From contig CAMNYG010000018.1 of the NCBI GenBank assembly GCA_946570335.1, positions 1 through 11,073 of the forward strand: a DNA stretch of 11,073 bases, given 5' to 3'. The position numbers and the translations under genes were made by a program. Under the pieces are notes generated by a model. The model saw only the letters and a list, made by a program, of their open reading frames with translations, was not told where the DNA came from and did no database searches. Of this stretch, positions 1-6,652 are shown piece after piece (the stretch's first letter is position 1; each line of letters begins with the position of its first letter). Origin of the DNA: an uncultured Dietzia sp. (GTDB lineage: Bacteria > Actinomycetota > Actinomycetes > Mycobacteriales > Mycobacteriaceae).

Positions 1-237
1 GAGATCTTCACCGCCGGACTGTCCGATGCGCTGTTCGCGCTCGGGCTCGTCGCGGCCGGGGCCGCCGTGTTGCTGCTGTTCATCGCGCCCGGTCGTGAGT
101 ACGTCGCCCAGGGCGACCCGGCTGGCGCGGGCGACGTCGACCTCGACGCCGACGTCGAGGCGCGGCCGACACCGGGCGGTGAGTCACACAGTGCAGCGTT
201 TCCCCAGGGCGGATCGCCGAATCGGCTGACGGACTGA
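1..237 (+). CDS. 3' end of a membrane protein, possibly an MFS transporter (partial)
   Basis: Frame 1 is open from the first base to a TGA at 235-237 and gives the last 78 residues of a protein whose start lies outside the window. About residues 9-29 (ALFALGLVAAGAAVLLLFIA) form one hydrophobic membrane helix. It is followed by PGREYVAQGD and then a hydrophilic tail rich in Asp, Gly, Pro and Ser. A last transmembrane helix followed by a disordered acidic cytoplasmic tail is typical of the C terminus of 12- or 14-helix drug or metabolite exporters of the major facilitator superfamily, but no diagnostic motif is left in this fragment. Identity as a membrane protein is fairly secure; the MFS assignment is inference. 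The gene converges on the molybdopterin oxidoreductase gene, leaving only 26 bases between the stops. Confidence 0.6.
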   Translation, partial: EIFTAGLSDALFALGLVAAGAAVLLLFIAPGREYVAQGDPAGAGDVDLDADVEARPTPGGESHSAAFPQGGSPNRLTD

Positions 238-258
238 CTCCACGCGTCACGGGTGGAG
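238..258. terminator. Short inverted repeat between convergent stops
   Basis: CTCCAC (238-243) can pair with GTGGAG (253-258) around a 9-base loop, immediately after the stop of the plus-strand membrane protein and just before the stop of the minus-strand oxidoreductase. The position suits a bidirectional terminator, but the stem is only 6 bp and no T run follows, so termination is only suggested. Confidence 0.35.
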
Positions 259-263
259 CGCCG

Positions 264-2621
264 CTACGCTCCGTTGCGTGCCTCGAACCGAACGGTCACC
301 GCCTTGAACCCCGGCGTGTTGGACTCCCGAGCCACGTTCTCCCGGTGCACCAGGTTGTTGGCCTCCGGGAAGTAGGCGGCGCAGCAGCCACGGGCCGTCG
401 GGTAGGAGATCAACCGGAACTCGTCCGCCCTGCGCTCGCTCGTCACCCCGTCCGAGCCCTCGAACACGCTCACCACATCCACGAGCTGACGGTCCTCGAA
501 CCCGAGTTCGCGCAGGTCGTCGGGGTGGACGAGGATCACGCGCCGCCCCTCCGAGATCCCCCGGTAGCGGTCGTCGAGCCCGTAGAACGTGGTGTTGTAC
601 TGGTCGTGCGACCGCAATGTCTGCAGGATCAGGTAGCCCGCCGGGGCCTCGAGCCACTCCAGCTGCGACACGGTGAAATGCGCCCGACCCGACGCGGTGG
701 AGAACGTGCGGCTGTCGCGGGGCGGGTTGGGAAGGACGAATCCCGACTTCTGCCGGACCCGCCGGTTGTAGTCCTCGAACCCGGGCACGACCCGAGAGAT
801 GTGGTCCCGGATCACGTCGTAGTCCTCGGCCATCGCACGCCAGTCCACCACGTGGTCGTGGCCCAGGATCGCCTCCGCCATGCCGGCGATGATCTGCGGC
901 TCACTGAGCAACTGCTCCGACACCGGCTCGAGCCGGCCCTGGGAGGAGCGGATCACCGACATCGAGTCCTCCACCGACACGAACTGGGCGCCGGAGGGGT
1001 GGCGGTCGTCGCGGTCGGTGCGGCCCAGCGTCGGCAGGATCAGCGAGGTCTGCCCGTGCACCACGTGCGAGCGGTTCGGTTTGGTGGATACGTGCACCGT
1101 CAACCCGGTTCGCTGCATCCCGCGCTCCAGGACGTCGGTGTCCGAGCAGGCCTTGGCGAAGTTGCCGCCCATGGAGACGAACACGTCCACGTCACCACGT
1201 TCGAACGCGGTGAGCGTGTCCGTCGAGTCGTAGCCGTGCTCGCGCGGTGAGGTGATGCCGAACTCGGCGTCGAGCCGGTCCAGGAAGTCTGCCGTCGGCT
1301 TCTCCCAGACCCCCATCGTGCGATCGCCCTGCACATTGGAGTGGCCGCGTACCGGGCATGCGCCCGCGCCCGGCTTTCCGAAGTTCCCCTGCAGCAGCAG
1401 GAGGTTGAGGATCTCGCGCAGCGTATCCACCGAGTGCGGCTGCTGCGTGATCCCGAGCGCCCAACAGACGATCGTCGCCTTCGAGTTGACCAGCAGTGTC
1501 GCCAGTCGCTCGATCTGGAAGCGGCTCAGTCCGGTCGCTCGTTCGGTGACCTCCCAGTCGACCTCGGCGCGCGCGGCCGCGTACTCGGCGAACCCGGCGG
1601 TACGGGACTCGACGAACTCGTGGTCCACCACGGAGCCCGGCGCGGCCTCCTCGGCCTTGAGCAGGAGGTGGCCGACGGCCTGGAACAGCGCGAGGTCTCC
1701 GCCCACCTTGATCTGTAGGAAATTGTCCGCCATGGGCTCGCCGCCGCCCTCGACCAGGTTCTTGACGATTCCGGTCGGGGACTGGGGGTCGGCGAAACCG
1801 AGCAGACCGGCCTCGGGTAGCGGGTTGACGGCCACGACGTGCGCACCGCGTCGGCGCGCGTCCGCCAGCGCGGAGAGCATGCGTGGGTGGTTGGTGCCGG
1901 GGTTCTGGCCGACGACGAGGATGACCTCCGCATGCTCGAAGTCCTCCAGTGACACGGTCCCCTTGCCGATGCCGATGGTGGGGGTCATGGCCGAGCCCGA
2001 GGACTCGTGGCACATGTTCGAACAGTCGGGCAGGTTGTTGGTGCCCAAGCTGCGGGCCAGCAGCTGGTACATGAACGCCTGCTCGTTGGCGGTGCGTCCC
2101 GAGGTGTAGAAGACACACCGGTCCGGTGTGGTGGCGTGGACATGCTCGGCGATCAGGGCGAAGGCCTCCCGCCACGAGATCGGCGAGTAGTGGTCGTCGC
2201 CGGGCCGGATCACCACGGGCTCGGTGATGCGCCCCTGGTTACCCAGCCAGTACTCGGTCTTGTCCTGCAGCGCGCTGATGGGGTTGTCGGCCCACCACCG
2301 CGGCGTGACGACGCGGGTCGTGGACTCCTCGGCCACGGCCTTGGCGCCGTTCTCGCAGAACTCGGCCGGTTTGCGGGGGCCGGTGATGGACTCGGGCCAC
2401 GCGCACCCCGGGCAGTCGACGCCGCCCCGGTGGTTGAGCCGGGCCAGTGCACGGGTGGTACGCAGCACGCCGGCCTGCGAGATGCCGCGTTCGAGCGCCA
2501 CCGACACCGCCTTCGCCCCGGCCGCACTGGTCTCGGGGGCGTTGACCCGCAGGTCGGCCTCGTCGATATCGGCCACGGGTGCGGCCCGGCGGATACGGGG
2601 GATCAGGCTCATGTCCCCCAT
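264..2621 (-). CDS. FdhF/YdeP-family molybdopterin oxidoreductase (formate dehydrogenase-like alpha subunit)
   Basis: A 785-residue protein of the FdhF/YdeP clade: cytoplasmic molybdenum bis-MGD oxidoreductases related to formate dehydrogenase H, with physiological substrate unproven for most members. The length is normal for the clade. Hallmarks visible: VDCPGCAWPES (Cys70, Cys73) and EFCENGAKAVAEE (Cys89) near the N terminus, where classical enzymes carry a four-cysteine Fe-S motif; YTSGRTANEQ (172-181); and DCSNMCHESSG (199-209), in which Cys204-His205 lies where formate dehydrogenases have the Mo-ligating Cys/Sec-His. VVGQNPGTNHPRM (236-248), GNFGKPGAGACPVRGHSNVQGDR (412-434) and SMGGNFAKA (483-491) are further cofactor-domain segments. 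The molybdopterin dinucleotide-binding C-terminal domain starts near residue 660 (YLILQTLRSHDQYNTT) and includes FPEANNLV. No signal peptide. No Fe-S or cytochrome partner subunit is encoded nearby. It follows fdhD by 82 bases on the same strand and probably shares its transcript. ATG at 2621 is used; an internal ATG at 2612 is an alternative and neither has a clear Shine-Dalgarno. There is no sign of frameshift. Confidence 0.9.
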   Translation of the reverse strand: MGDMSLIPRIRRAAPVADIDEADLRVNAPETSAAGAKAVSVALERGISQAGVLRTTRALARLNHRGGVDCPGCAWPESITGPRKPAEFCENGAKAVAEESTTRVVTPRWWADNPISALQDKTEYWLGNQGRITEPVVIRPGDDHYSPISWREAFALIAEHVHATTPDRCVFYTSGRTANEQAFMYQLLARSLGTNNLPDCSNMCHESSGSAMTPTIGIGKGTVSLEDFEHAEVILVVGQNPGTNHPRMLSALADARRRGAHVVAVNPLPEAGLLGFADPQSPTGIVKNLVEGGGEPMADNFLQIKVGGDLALFQAVGHLLLKAEEAAPGSVVDHEFVESRTAGFAEYAAARAEVDWEVTERATGLSRFQIERLATLLVNSKATIVCWALGITQQPHSVDTLREILNLLLLQGNFGKPGAGACPVRGHSNVQGDRTMGVWEKPTADFLDRLDAEFGITSPREHGYDSTDTLTAFERGDVDVFVSMGGNFAKACSDTDVLERGMQRTGLTVHVSTKPNRSHVVHGQTSLILPTLGRTDRDDRHPSGAQFVSVEDSMSVIRSSQGRLEPVSEQLLSEPQIIAGMAEAILGHDHVVDWRAMAEDYDVIRDHISRVVPGFEDYNRRVRQKSGFVLPNPPRDSRTFSTASGRAHFTVSQLEWLEAPAGYLILQTLRSHDQYNTTFYGLDDRYRGISEGRRVILVHPDDLRELGFEDRQLVDVVSVFEGSDGVTSERRADEFRLISYPTARGCCAAYFPEANNLVHRENVARESNTPGFKAVTVRFEARNGA

Positions 2622-2622
2622 T

Positions 2623-2638
2623 GTGCGTCGGAACGCAC
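2623..2638. repeat. Perfect 6-bp hairpin touching the oxidoreductase start codon
   Basis: GTGCGT (2623-2628) and ACGCAC (2633-2638) are exact inverted repeats around a four-base loop. Read on the minus strand, the hairpin ends one base before the ATG at 2621, in the place where a ribosome binding site would normally lie. The rest of the 2622-2703 gap shows no gene and no recognisable promoter. A role in translation control, or in favouring the downstream ATG at 2612, is speculative. Confidence 0.5.
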
Positions 2639-2703
2639 CAGGTTGCAGCCGGTGTCCGGGCTGTGGGCCCCTGTCAGTGGGCGCGGGGTGTGGCCGGGGC
2701 GGA

Positions 2704-3525
2704 TCAGTCGTGGATGCGGCCGGGGTGGGCGTACACGGTCGCGCGGTCCTCTCGGCTGAAGCCGACCAGCGTCACACCCGAGTCGACCGCGAGGTCCACC
2801 GCGAGCGAGGACGGCGCGCTGACCGCCGACAGCGCGGGGATCCCCGCCATCGACGCCTTCTGCACGAGTTCGAACGACGCCCGGCCGGAGACCTGCAGGA
2901 TGGTGTCGTGCAGCGGCAGGCGTCCCTCACGAAGGGCCCATCCGACGACCTTGTCCACGGCGTTGTGCCTGCCCACGTCCTCGCGCAGACAGAGCAGATG
3001 CCCGTCCGGGGCGAACAGTCCGGCGGCGTGCACCCCTCCGGTCTTGTCGAACACGCGCTGGTGCCGGCGCAGTCGCGCGGGCAGGGACAGCAGGACCTCC
3101 CGGGTGACCAGCGGCTCCGCCGGGCCGAGCGGGAAGTGGGTGGCGCGGCGTACCTCGTCGATCGAGTCCACGCCGCACACCCCGCACGCGCTGGTCATGG
3201 CGGTGGCCCGGGCGGACCGGACTTCGGGGACGTCGGGGGAGATCGACAGCGTAAGGGTGTTGTAGTCCTGTTCGGAACGCCCGCTGACCGTGGTGCAGTA
3301 GCGCATCTCCGGCAGGTGGTCGCGGTCCCAGATGGCACCTTCGGAGACCAGGAGTCCTGCGGCCAGGTCCATGTCGTCACCGGGAGTCCGCATGGTCACG
3401 ACGAACGGCTCCCCGTGGACGCGGATCTCGAGCGGCTCCTCGACCGCGAGGGTGGTCACCTCACGCCTGGTGTCAGCCCCGGCGATGATCCTCTGCGCGG
3501 GGTGACGAGTTGTCCGCCGTCCCAT
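2704..3525 (-). CDS. fdhD: Formate dehydrogenase accessory sulfurtransferase FdhD
   Basis: FdhD takes sulfur from an IscS-type cysteine desulfurase and transfers it to the bis-MGD molybdenum cofactor, a step needed for activity of formate dehydrogenases. The 273-residue protein has the usual family length. Seen in order: [13 protein letters not shown] (26-38); [20 protein letters not shown] (44-63); the sulfur-carrying loop CGVCG with Cys114 and Cys117; [10 protein letters not shown] (162-171); [15 protein letters not shown] (181-195); and [12 protein letters not shown] (212-223). The ATG at 3525 is chosen because [13 protein letters not shown] resembles actinobacterial FdhD N termini; the reading frame extends 22 codons further upstream with a composition unlike the family. 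This start puts 53 bases inside the 3' end of the mannosyltransferase gene. A GTG at 3459, just after that gene's stop, is the alternative. The molybdoenzyme next downstream is the obvious client. Confidence 0.95.
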   Translation of the reverse strand: MGRRTTRHPAQRIIAGADTRREVTTLAVEEPLEIRVHGEPFVVTMRTPGDDMDLAAGLLVSEGAIWDRDHLPEMRYCTTVSGRSEQDYNTLTLSISPDVPEVRSARATAMTSACGVCGVDSIDEVRRATHFPLGPAEPLVTREVLLSLPARLRRHQRVFDKTGGVHAAGLFAPDGHLLCLREDVGRHNAVDKVVGWALREGRLPLHDTILQVSGRASFELVQKASMAGIPALSAVSAPSSLAVDLAVDSGVTLVGFSREDRATVYAHPGRIHD

Positions 3526-4795
3526 GGTCGACGAGCTTAGCCGTTGTCGCTGACCTGCTGCGGAGCAGCAGTGCGGTGAGCACCACGGCAACCAGCCAGA
3601 TCAGCGGGTACACATTGGTGATGGTGGCGAAGACCACCGGCGGGATGTCGCCACCGAGCATGAACAACCCCATCGCGACCCAGCGGTCGTTCGGGAAGTT
3701 GGTGTCCGGGAAGCTCTGCACCCAGTTCGCGGCGGCGGCCCACAGTAGCGGCGGTAGGAGCCATACGTACCAGCGGCGGGCGGCGAGTGCGTAGTGCACC
3801 GTCAGGACCAGCAGCGGGACCAGCCACACCCAGTGGTGCCCCCAGGTGAACGGCGAGACCATGGTCATGGTCATCCCCGCCAGTGTCAGGCCCAGGAGCC
3901 GGTGACCGGCGCGATGGGCCAGCAGTCCCACCCCCAGACCGGCCGCCGCCACCAGGACGGCCCCGACCAGCCAGGCCCAGGTGGGGGCCATGTCCAGCCC
4001 CGCCAACCGCGCGATGCTGCCCCGCAACGACTGGTTGGCGACCAGCGAGTCCTGCCCGATCCGCTGGGAATCGAACAGGGTCCCGGACCAGTAGCGCACC
4101 GCGTCGCGGGGGATGAGCAGGAAGCCCAGTGCCACGGTGCCGAGGAACGTGAGCCCGGAGACCACGGCCATCCGCCACCGGCCGGTGAGGACCCAGTACG
4201 CCCAGAAGAACGCCGGGGTGAGCTTGATCCCGGTCGCCAGCCCCGAGCCGATGCCCGCCCAGCGGCGTCCGGAACGCCAGGCCAGGTGATCGGCCAGCAC
4301 CAGAACCAGCAGCAGGACGTTGATCTGACCCAGCCACAGGGTGGTGCGCACCGGCTCCAGGGACAGCGAGATCACGGCCAGGCAGAGCGCGACCTGGGCG
4401 GTCACGTGATCAGAGCGGTAGCCCAGGGCCCGGAAACACATGCGGACGGCAAGGTAGAGGAGTCCGAGCGTCAACACGGCCCACCCGGCCTCCATGAGCC
4501 GCGGGGTGACCTGGGTCAGCGGCGTGAACAGCAGACCGGAGAACGGAGGGTAGGTGAACGGCATCGGGGCGTAATAGCGTCCCGAGTCGTCCCCGGACAG
4601 CAGCCCTTCGTAGAGAGGGATCCCGTTGAGGACCGCGTGACCGCCCCACCGGTACACGTTGATGTCCAGGAGGTTGCCCGAGATCCCCCACCACGGGGTC
4701 CGCTCGTCCGGTGCGCGCAGCACCATGATCACGGAGGCCAGCGCCAGGAGCGCGAGTGGTCCACGGAGCCAGATGGTGGTGGGCAGTGTTCGCAT
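3473..4795 (-). CDS. GT87-family polyprenol-phosphate-mannose-dependent mannosyltransferase
   Basis: A 440-residue multi-pass membrane protein of family GT87 (DUF2029), the group that includes mycobacterial alpha-(1->2) mannosyltransferases decorating lipomannan and lipoarabinomannan with mannose from polyprenyl-phosphate-mannose on the outer face of the membrane. About ten hydrophobic segments are visible, the first at residues 12-26. The loop after it has DINVYRWGG (44-52), whose Asp45 matches the catalytic-type acidic residue of GT-C enzymes. It is followed by [17 protein letters not shown] (74-90), [11 protein letters not shown] (153-163), [13 protein letters not shown] (189-201), [13 protein letters not shown] (252-264) and [16 protein letters not shown] (314-329), all typical of this family. 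The precise acceptor is not decidable from sequence. ATG at 4795 gives a compact N terminus. No Shine-Dalgarno precedes it, and a TAGGCT hexamer ends 8 bases upstream. The 3' end overlaps fdhD by 53 bases. Confidence 0.88.
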   Translation of the reverse strand: MRTLPTTIWLRGPLALLALASVIMVLRAPDERTPWWGISGNLLDINVYRWGGHAVLNGIPLYEGLLSGDDSGRYYAPMPFTYPPFSGLLFTPLTQVTPRLMEAGWAVLTLGLLYLAVRMCFRALGYRSDHVTAQVALCLAVISLSLEPVRTTLWLGQINVLLLVLVLADHLAWRSGRRWAGIGSGLATGIKLTPAFFWAYWVLTGRWRMAVVSGLTFLGTVALGFLLIPRDAVRYWSGTLFDSQRIGQDSLVANQSLRGSIARLAGLDMAPTWAWLVGAVLVAAAGLGVGLLAHRAGHRLLGLTLAGMTMTMVSPFTWGHHWVWLVPLLVLTVHYALAARRWYVWLLPPLLWAAAANWVQSFPDTNFPNDRWVAMGLFMLGGDIPPVVFATITNVYPLIWLVAVVLTALLLRSRSATTAKLVDHGTADNSSPRAEDHRRG

Positions 4796-4803
4796 CGGGT
4801 CAG

Positions 4804-4809
4804 AGCCTA
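4804..4809 (-). promoter_or_regulatory. Candidate -10 hexamer for the GT87 gene
   Basis: On the minus strand this reads TAGGCT, fitting the actinobacterial TANNNT -10 pattern, with only 8 bases between it and the ATG at 4795. A transcript from here would have almost no leader, consistent with the lack of a ribosome binding site. No convincing -35 is seen. Confidence 0.3.
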
Positions 4810-4844
4810 TCCCGACTCGGTCCCCTGCTCGAGATGATCAATGC

Positions 4845-4914
4845 TGATGAGACCGCCACTTCCGCTGGGAGCCTACGCTGGTCGATGCGCAGCAGCGGGG
4901 TGGCGGCCTCATCA
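4845..4914. repeat. Long, nearly continuous intergenic hairpin (70 bases)
   Basis: The left arm 4845-4867 begins TGATGAGACCGCCAC and the right arm 4893-4914 ends GTGGCGGCCTCATCA. Arm pairing is 7 bp, one A/C mismatch, 7 bp, two G-T pairs plus one C-G, one bulged C, then 4 bp. The stem resumes inside the apparent loop: CTACGC (4873-4878) pairs with GCGCAG (4887-4892) apart from one position, leaving an 8-base terminal loop and a 5-base bulge (4868-4872). It lies between the cysE stop and the GT87 start, both minus strand. It could be a terminator, a REP-like palindrome, or a structured RNA. No T tract follows on either strand. Confidence 0.7.
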
Positions 4915-4915
4915 G

Positions 4916-4931
4916 GGCCCCGGGCCGGGCC
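4916..4931 (-). terminator. GC-rich hairpin just after the cysE stop
   Basis: GGCCC (4916-4920) and GGGCC (4927-4931) form a 5-bp all-GC stem with a 6-base loop, three bases downstream of the cysE stop on the minus strand and two bases from the longer hairpin at 4845-4914. Together they probably end the cysK-cysE transcript. No T run is present, as is common in high-GC actinobacteria. Confidence 0.35.
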
Positions 4932-4934
4932 GAC

Positions 4935-5543
4935 CTAGATATAGATGGCGGGGTCGATGTAGAACTGCGCCTCGCGCAGCTCCTCCTTGCTCGACCCGGC
5001 AGGCTTGGCGACACCCGGGATGCCCACGACGATGGAGTCGGCGGGGGCGTCCTTGACCACCACGGCGTTGGCTCCGACCGACGAGTCGTCGCCGATCTCG
5101 ACCGGTCCGAGGATCTTCGCCCCCGCGCCGACTGTCACGCGGTCGCCCAACGTGGGGTGACGCTTGGTCTGCTTGAGCGAGACGCCGCCGAGGGTGACAC
5201 CGTGGTAGATCATGCAGTCGTCGCCGATCTCGGCCGTCTCACCGATCACGACACCCATCCCGTGATCGATGAAGAACCGCCGCCCGATCGTCGCGCCGGG
5301 GTGGATCTCGATGCCGGTGAGGAACCGCGCGAACTGCGACAGGACGCGGCCCGCCGTGCGGCCGGGCCCGCCCGCGTTCCACATGCGGTGCGACAGGCGG
5401 TGGATCCAGACGGCGTGCAGACCGGAATAGACGACCGCGTTCTCTACATCTCCCCGGGCGGCCGGGTCGTGCGCGCGCGCCGCGGCGAGGTCCTCACGCA
5501 GTGTGCGGAAGAGCCCCGCCGGGCGGTCATCGGTGCCTGACAT
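4935..5543 (-). CDS. cysE: Serine O-acetyltransferase CysE
   Basis: Transfers acetyl from acetyl-CoA to L-serine to give O-acetyl-L-serine, the first step of cysteine synthesis in the cytosol. The 202-residue length matches the short bacterial form (about 200-230). An alpha-helical N-terminal part (10-75) precedes a left-handed beta-helix of hexapeptide repeats (about 78-175): [71 protein letters not shown]. His94 in FIDHG corresponds to the catalytic histidine of the family. Glu79 stands in the IEIHP motif, where E. coli CysE has Asp. The protein ends in IDPAIYI; a C-terminal isoleucine is what known CysE proteins insert into the CysK active site to form the cysteine synthase complex. The ATG shares one base with the cysK stop, so translation is probably coupled. 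Confidence 0.96.
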   Translation of the reverse strand: MSGTDDRPAGLFRTLREDLAAARAHDPAARGDVENAVVYSGLHAVWIHRLSHRMWNAGGPGRTAGRVLSQFARFLTGIEIHPGATIGRRFFIDHGMGVVIGETAEIGDDCMIYHGVTLGGVSLKQTKRHPTLGDRVTVGAGAKILGPVEIGDDSSVGANAVVVKDAPADSIVVGIPGVAKPAGSSKEELREAQFYIDPAIYI

Positions 5544-6478
5544 CAGTCCCGGTAGTCCTCGAACAGCATCGTGGAGACGTAACGCTCACCGAAGTCGGGG
5601 ACGATCACCACGATGTTCTTGCCGGCGTTCTCCGGGCGCTTGGCGACCTCGAGGGCCGCCCAGACATTGGCGCCCGAGGAGATGCCGCACAGGATGCCCT
5701 CCTTCTGGCCGAGCTGCTTGCTGACGGCCAGCGAGTCCTCGAGGGTGGCGGTGATGATTTCGTCGTAGACCTCACGGTCGAGGATCTCGGGGACGAAGTT
5801 CGCGCCGAGGCCCTGGATCTTGTGCGGGCCGGCCTTGCCCTCGGACAGCACCGGGGAGTCCTTGGGCTCGACGGCGATGACCTTCACGTCCGCCTTCTTG
5901 CTCTTCAGGAACTGGCCGGCGCCCGAGATGGTGCCGCCGGTGCCGATGCCGGCGACGAAGATGTCGATCTCGCCGTCCGTGTCCTCCCAGATCTCCGGGC
6001 CGGTGGTGCGGCGGTGCACGTCGACGTTGGCCGGGTTGGCGAACTGGCGGGCCAGCACGGCGTTCTCGCGGGTGTCGGCGACCTCCTGGGCCTTGGCGAC
6101 CGCACCCTTCATGCCCTCGGAACCCGGGGTGAGGATGAGCTCGGCGCCGTAGGCGCGCATCACGGCGCGACGCTCGACGGACATGGTGTCCGGCATGACG
6201 ATGACGGCCTTGAAGCCGCGGGCCGCCGCGACCATGGCCAGCGCGATGCCGGTGTTGCCGGAGGTGCCCTCGACGATCGTGCCGCCCGGCTTGAGTCCGC
6301 CCGAAGCCACGGCGTCGTCGATGATGGCCGCGCCGATGCGGTCCTTGACGCTGTTCGCCGGGTTGCCCGACTCGAGCTTGGCGATGACGTTCGCCTGGAG
6401 GCCCTCGGTGAGCGAGTTGAGACGGACCAGTGGGGTACGGCCGATGGTCTCGGTGATGTCGGAGTAGATCTGCGCCAT
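5543..6478 (-). CDS. cysK: O-acetylserine sulfhydrylase (cysteine synthase A) CysK
   Basis: A pyridoxal-phosphate enzyme that replaces the acetyl group of O-acetylserine with sulfide to give L-cysteine. The 311 residues match the usual length. Visible: [11 protein letters not shown] at the N terminus; SVKDRIG with Lys45 as the PLP Schiff-base lysine; the substrate loop GTSGNTG (71-77); the phosphate-binding GIGTGGT (177-183); the [21 protein letters not shown] segment (near 218-231), which includes [12 protein letters not shown] typical of CysK; and GISSGAN (265-271), whose Ser267 would contact the pyridine nitrogen. This pattern fits CysK rather than cystathionine beta-synthase or CysM. It is the first gene of a two-gene operon with cysE (TGATG junction). 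ATG at 6478 has only a weak purine-rich upstream stretch (GGAA). The 174-base gap upstream, shared with the divergent acyl-CoA synthetase, holds candidate control sites. Confidence 0.97.
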   Translation of the reverse strand: MAQIYSDITETIGRTPLVRLNSLTEGLQANVIAKLESGNPANSVKDRIGAAIIDDAVASGGLKPGGTIVEGTSGNTGIALAMVAAARGFKAVIVMPDTMSVERRAVMRAYGAELILTPGSEGMKGAVAKAQEVADTRENAVLARQFANPANVDVHRRTTGPEIWEDTDGEIDIFVAGIGTGGTISGAGQFLKSKKADVKVIAVEPKDSPVLSEGKAGPHKIQGLGANFVPEILDREVYDEIITATLEDSLAVSKQLGQKEGILCGISSGANVWAALEVAKRPENAGKNIVVIVPDFGERYVSTMLFEDYRD

Positions 6479-6512
6479 AGTGCGTTCCGTTCTGAAGATA
6501 TTGAACCGATCT

Positions 6513-6545
6513 GTCTATTGCGCAGTCTACGTGATGCCGCGGCAT
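6513..6545 (-). promoter_or_regulatory. Candidate cysK promoter/operator: GTCTA direct repeats plus 12-bp palindrome
   Basis: Plus-strand GTCTA occurs at 6513-6517 and again at 6525-6529, a 12-base period (TAGAC on the minus strand). The second copy is part of minus-strand TAGACT (6529-6524), a good actinobacterial -10. Immediately upstream is the perfect palindrome ATGCCGCGGCAT (6534-6545), in the spacer a -35 would need. No good -35 is seen, which fits an activated or repressed promoter. TAGAC is also the half-site of the corynebacterial McbR motif, but there it is arranged as an inverted repeat, so that link is weak. Confidence 0.4.
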
Positions 6546-6579
6546 GACACGAGTGCACTATCGGGAAATGCTCCCCTGA

Positions 6580-6608
6580 TTGCCACAGGAACCCACACTG
6601 TCGATAAT
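6580..6608 (+). promoter_or_regulatory. Sigma-70-type promoter for the plus-strand acyl-CoA synthetase
   Basis: TTGCCA (6580-6585) and GATAAT (6603-6608) each match the consensus at five of six bases and are separated by exactly 17 bases. Transcription would begin near 6615, giving a leader of about 38 bases to the ATG at 6653. The location between divergent genes is right. It also rules out the in-frame TTG at 6608 as a start, since that codon would overlap the -10. Confidence 0.65.
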
Positions 6609-6652
6609 TGAGTGCGCTCCATTTCGTCGTCGTCCGAAAGGCCGCATCCGGC

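Noticed and set aside
2224..3540. 438-codon plus-strand frame spanning the fdhD and oxidoreductase region
   Set aside because: It runs antisense across two recognisable genes and an intergenic gap, with no plausible protein character.
3794..4837. 347-codon plus-strand frame opposite the GT87 gene
   Set aside because: A Gln/Pro/Gly/Arg-rich shadow. The minus strand encodes a coherent multi-pass membrane protein with GT87 motifs.
5501..6547. 348-codon plus-strand frame opposite cysK
   Set aside because: Composition is antisense-like (Asp/Gly/Leu/Val rich) and cysK on the minus strand is unmistakable.
6608..6652. TTG start that would add 15 residues to the plus-strand acyl-CoA synthetase
   Set aside because: The TTG overlaps the predicted -10 hexamer and the added residues are unlike the family, whereas MREITVPA at 6653 matches FadD15 N termini.
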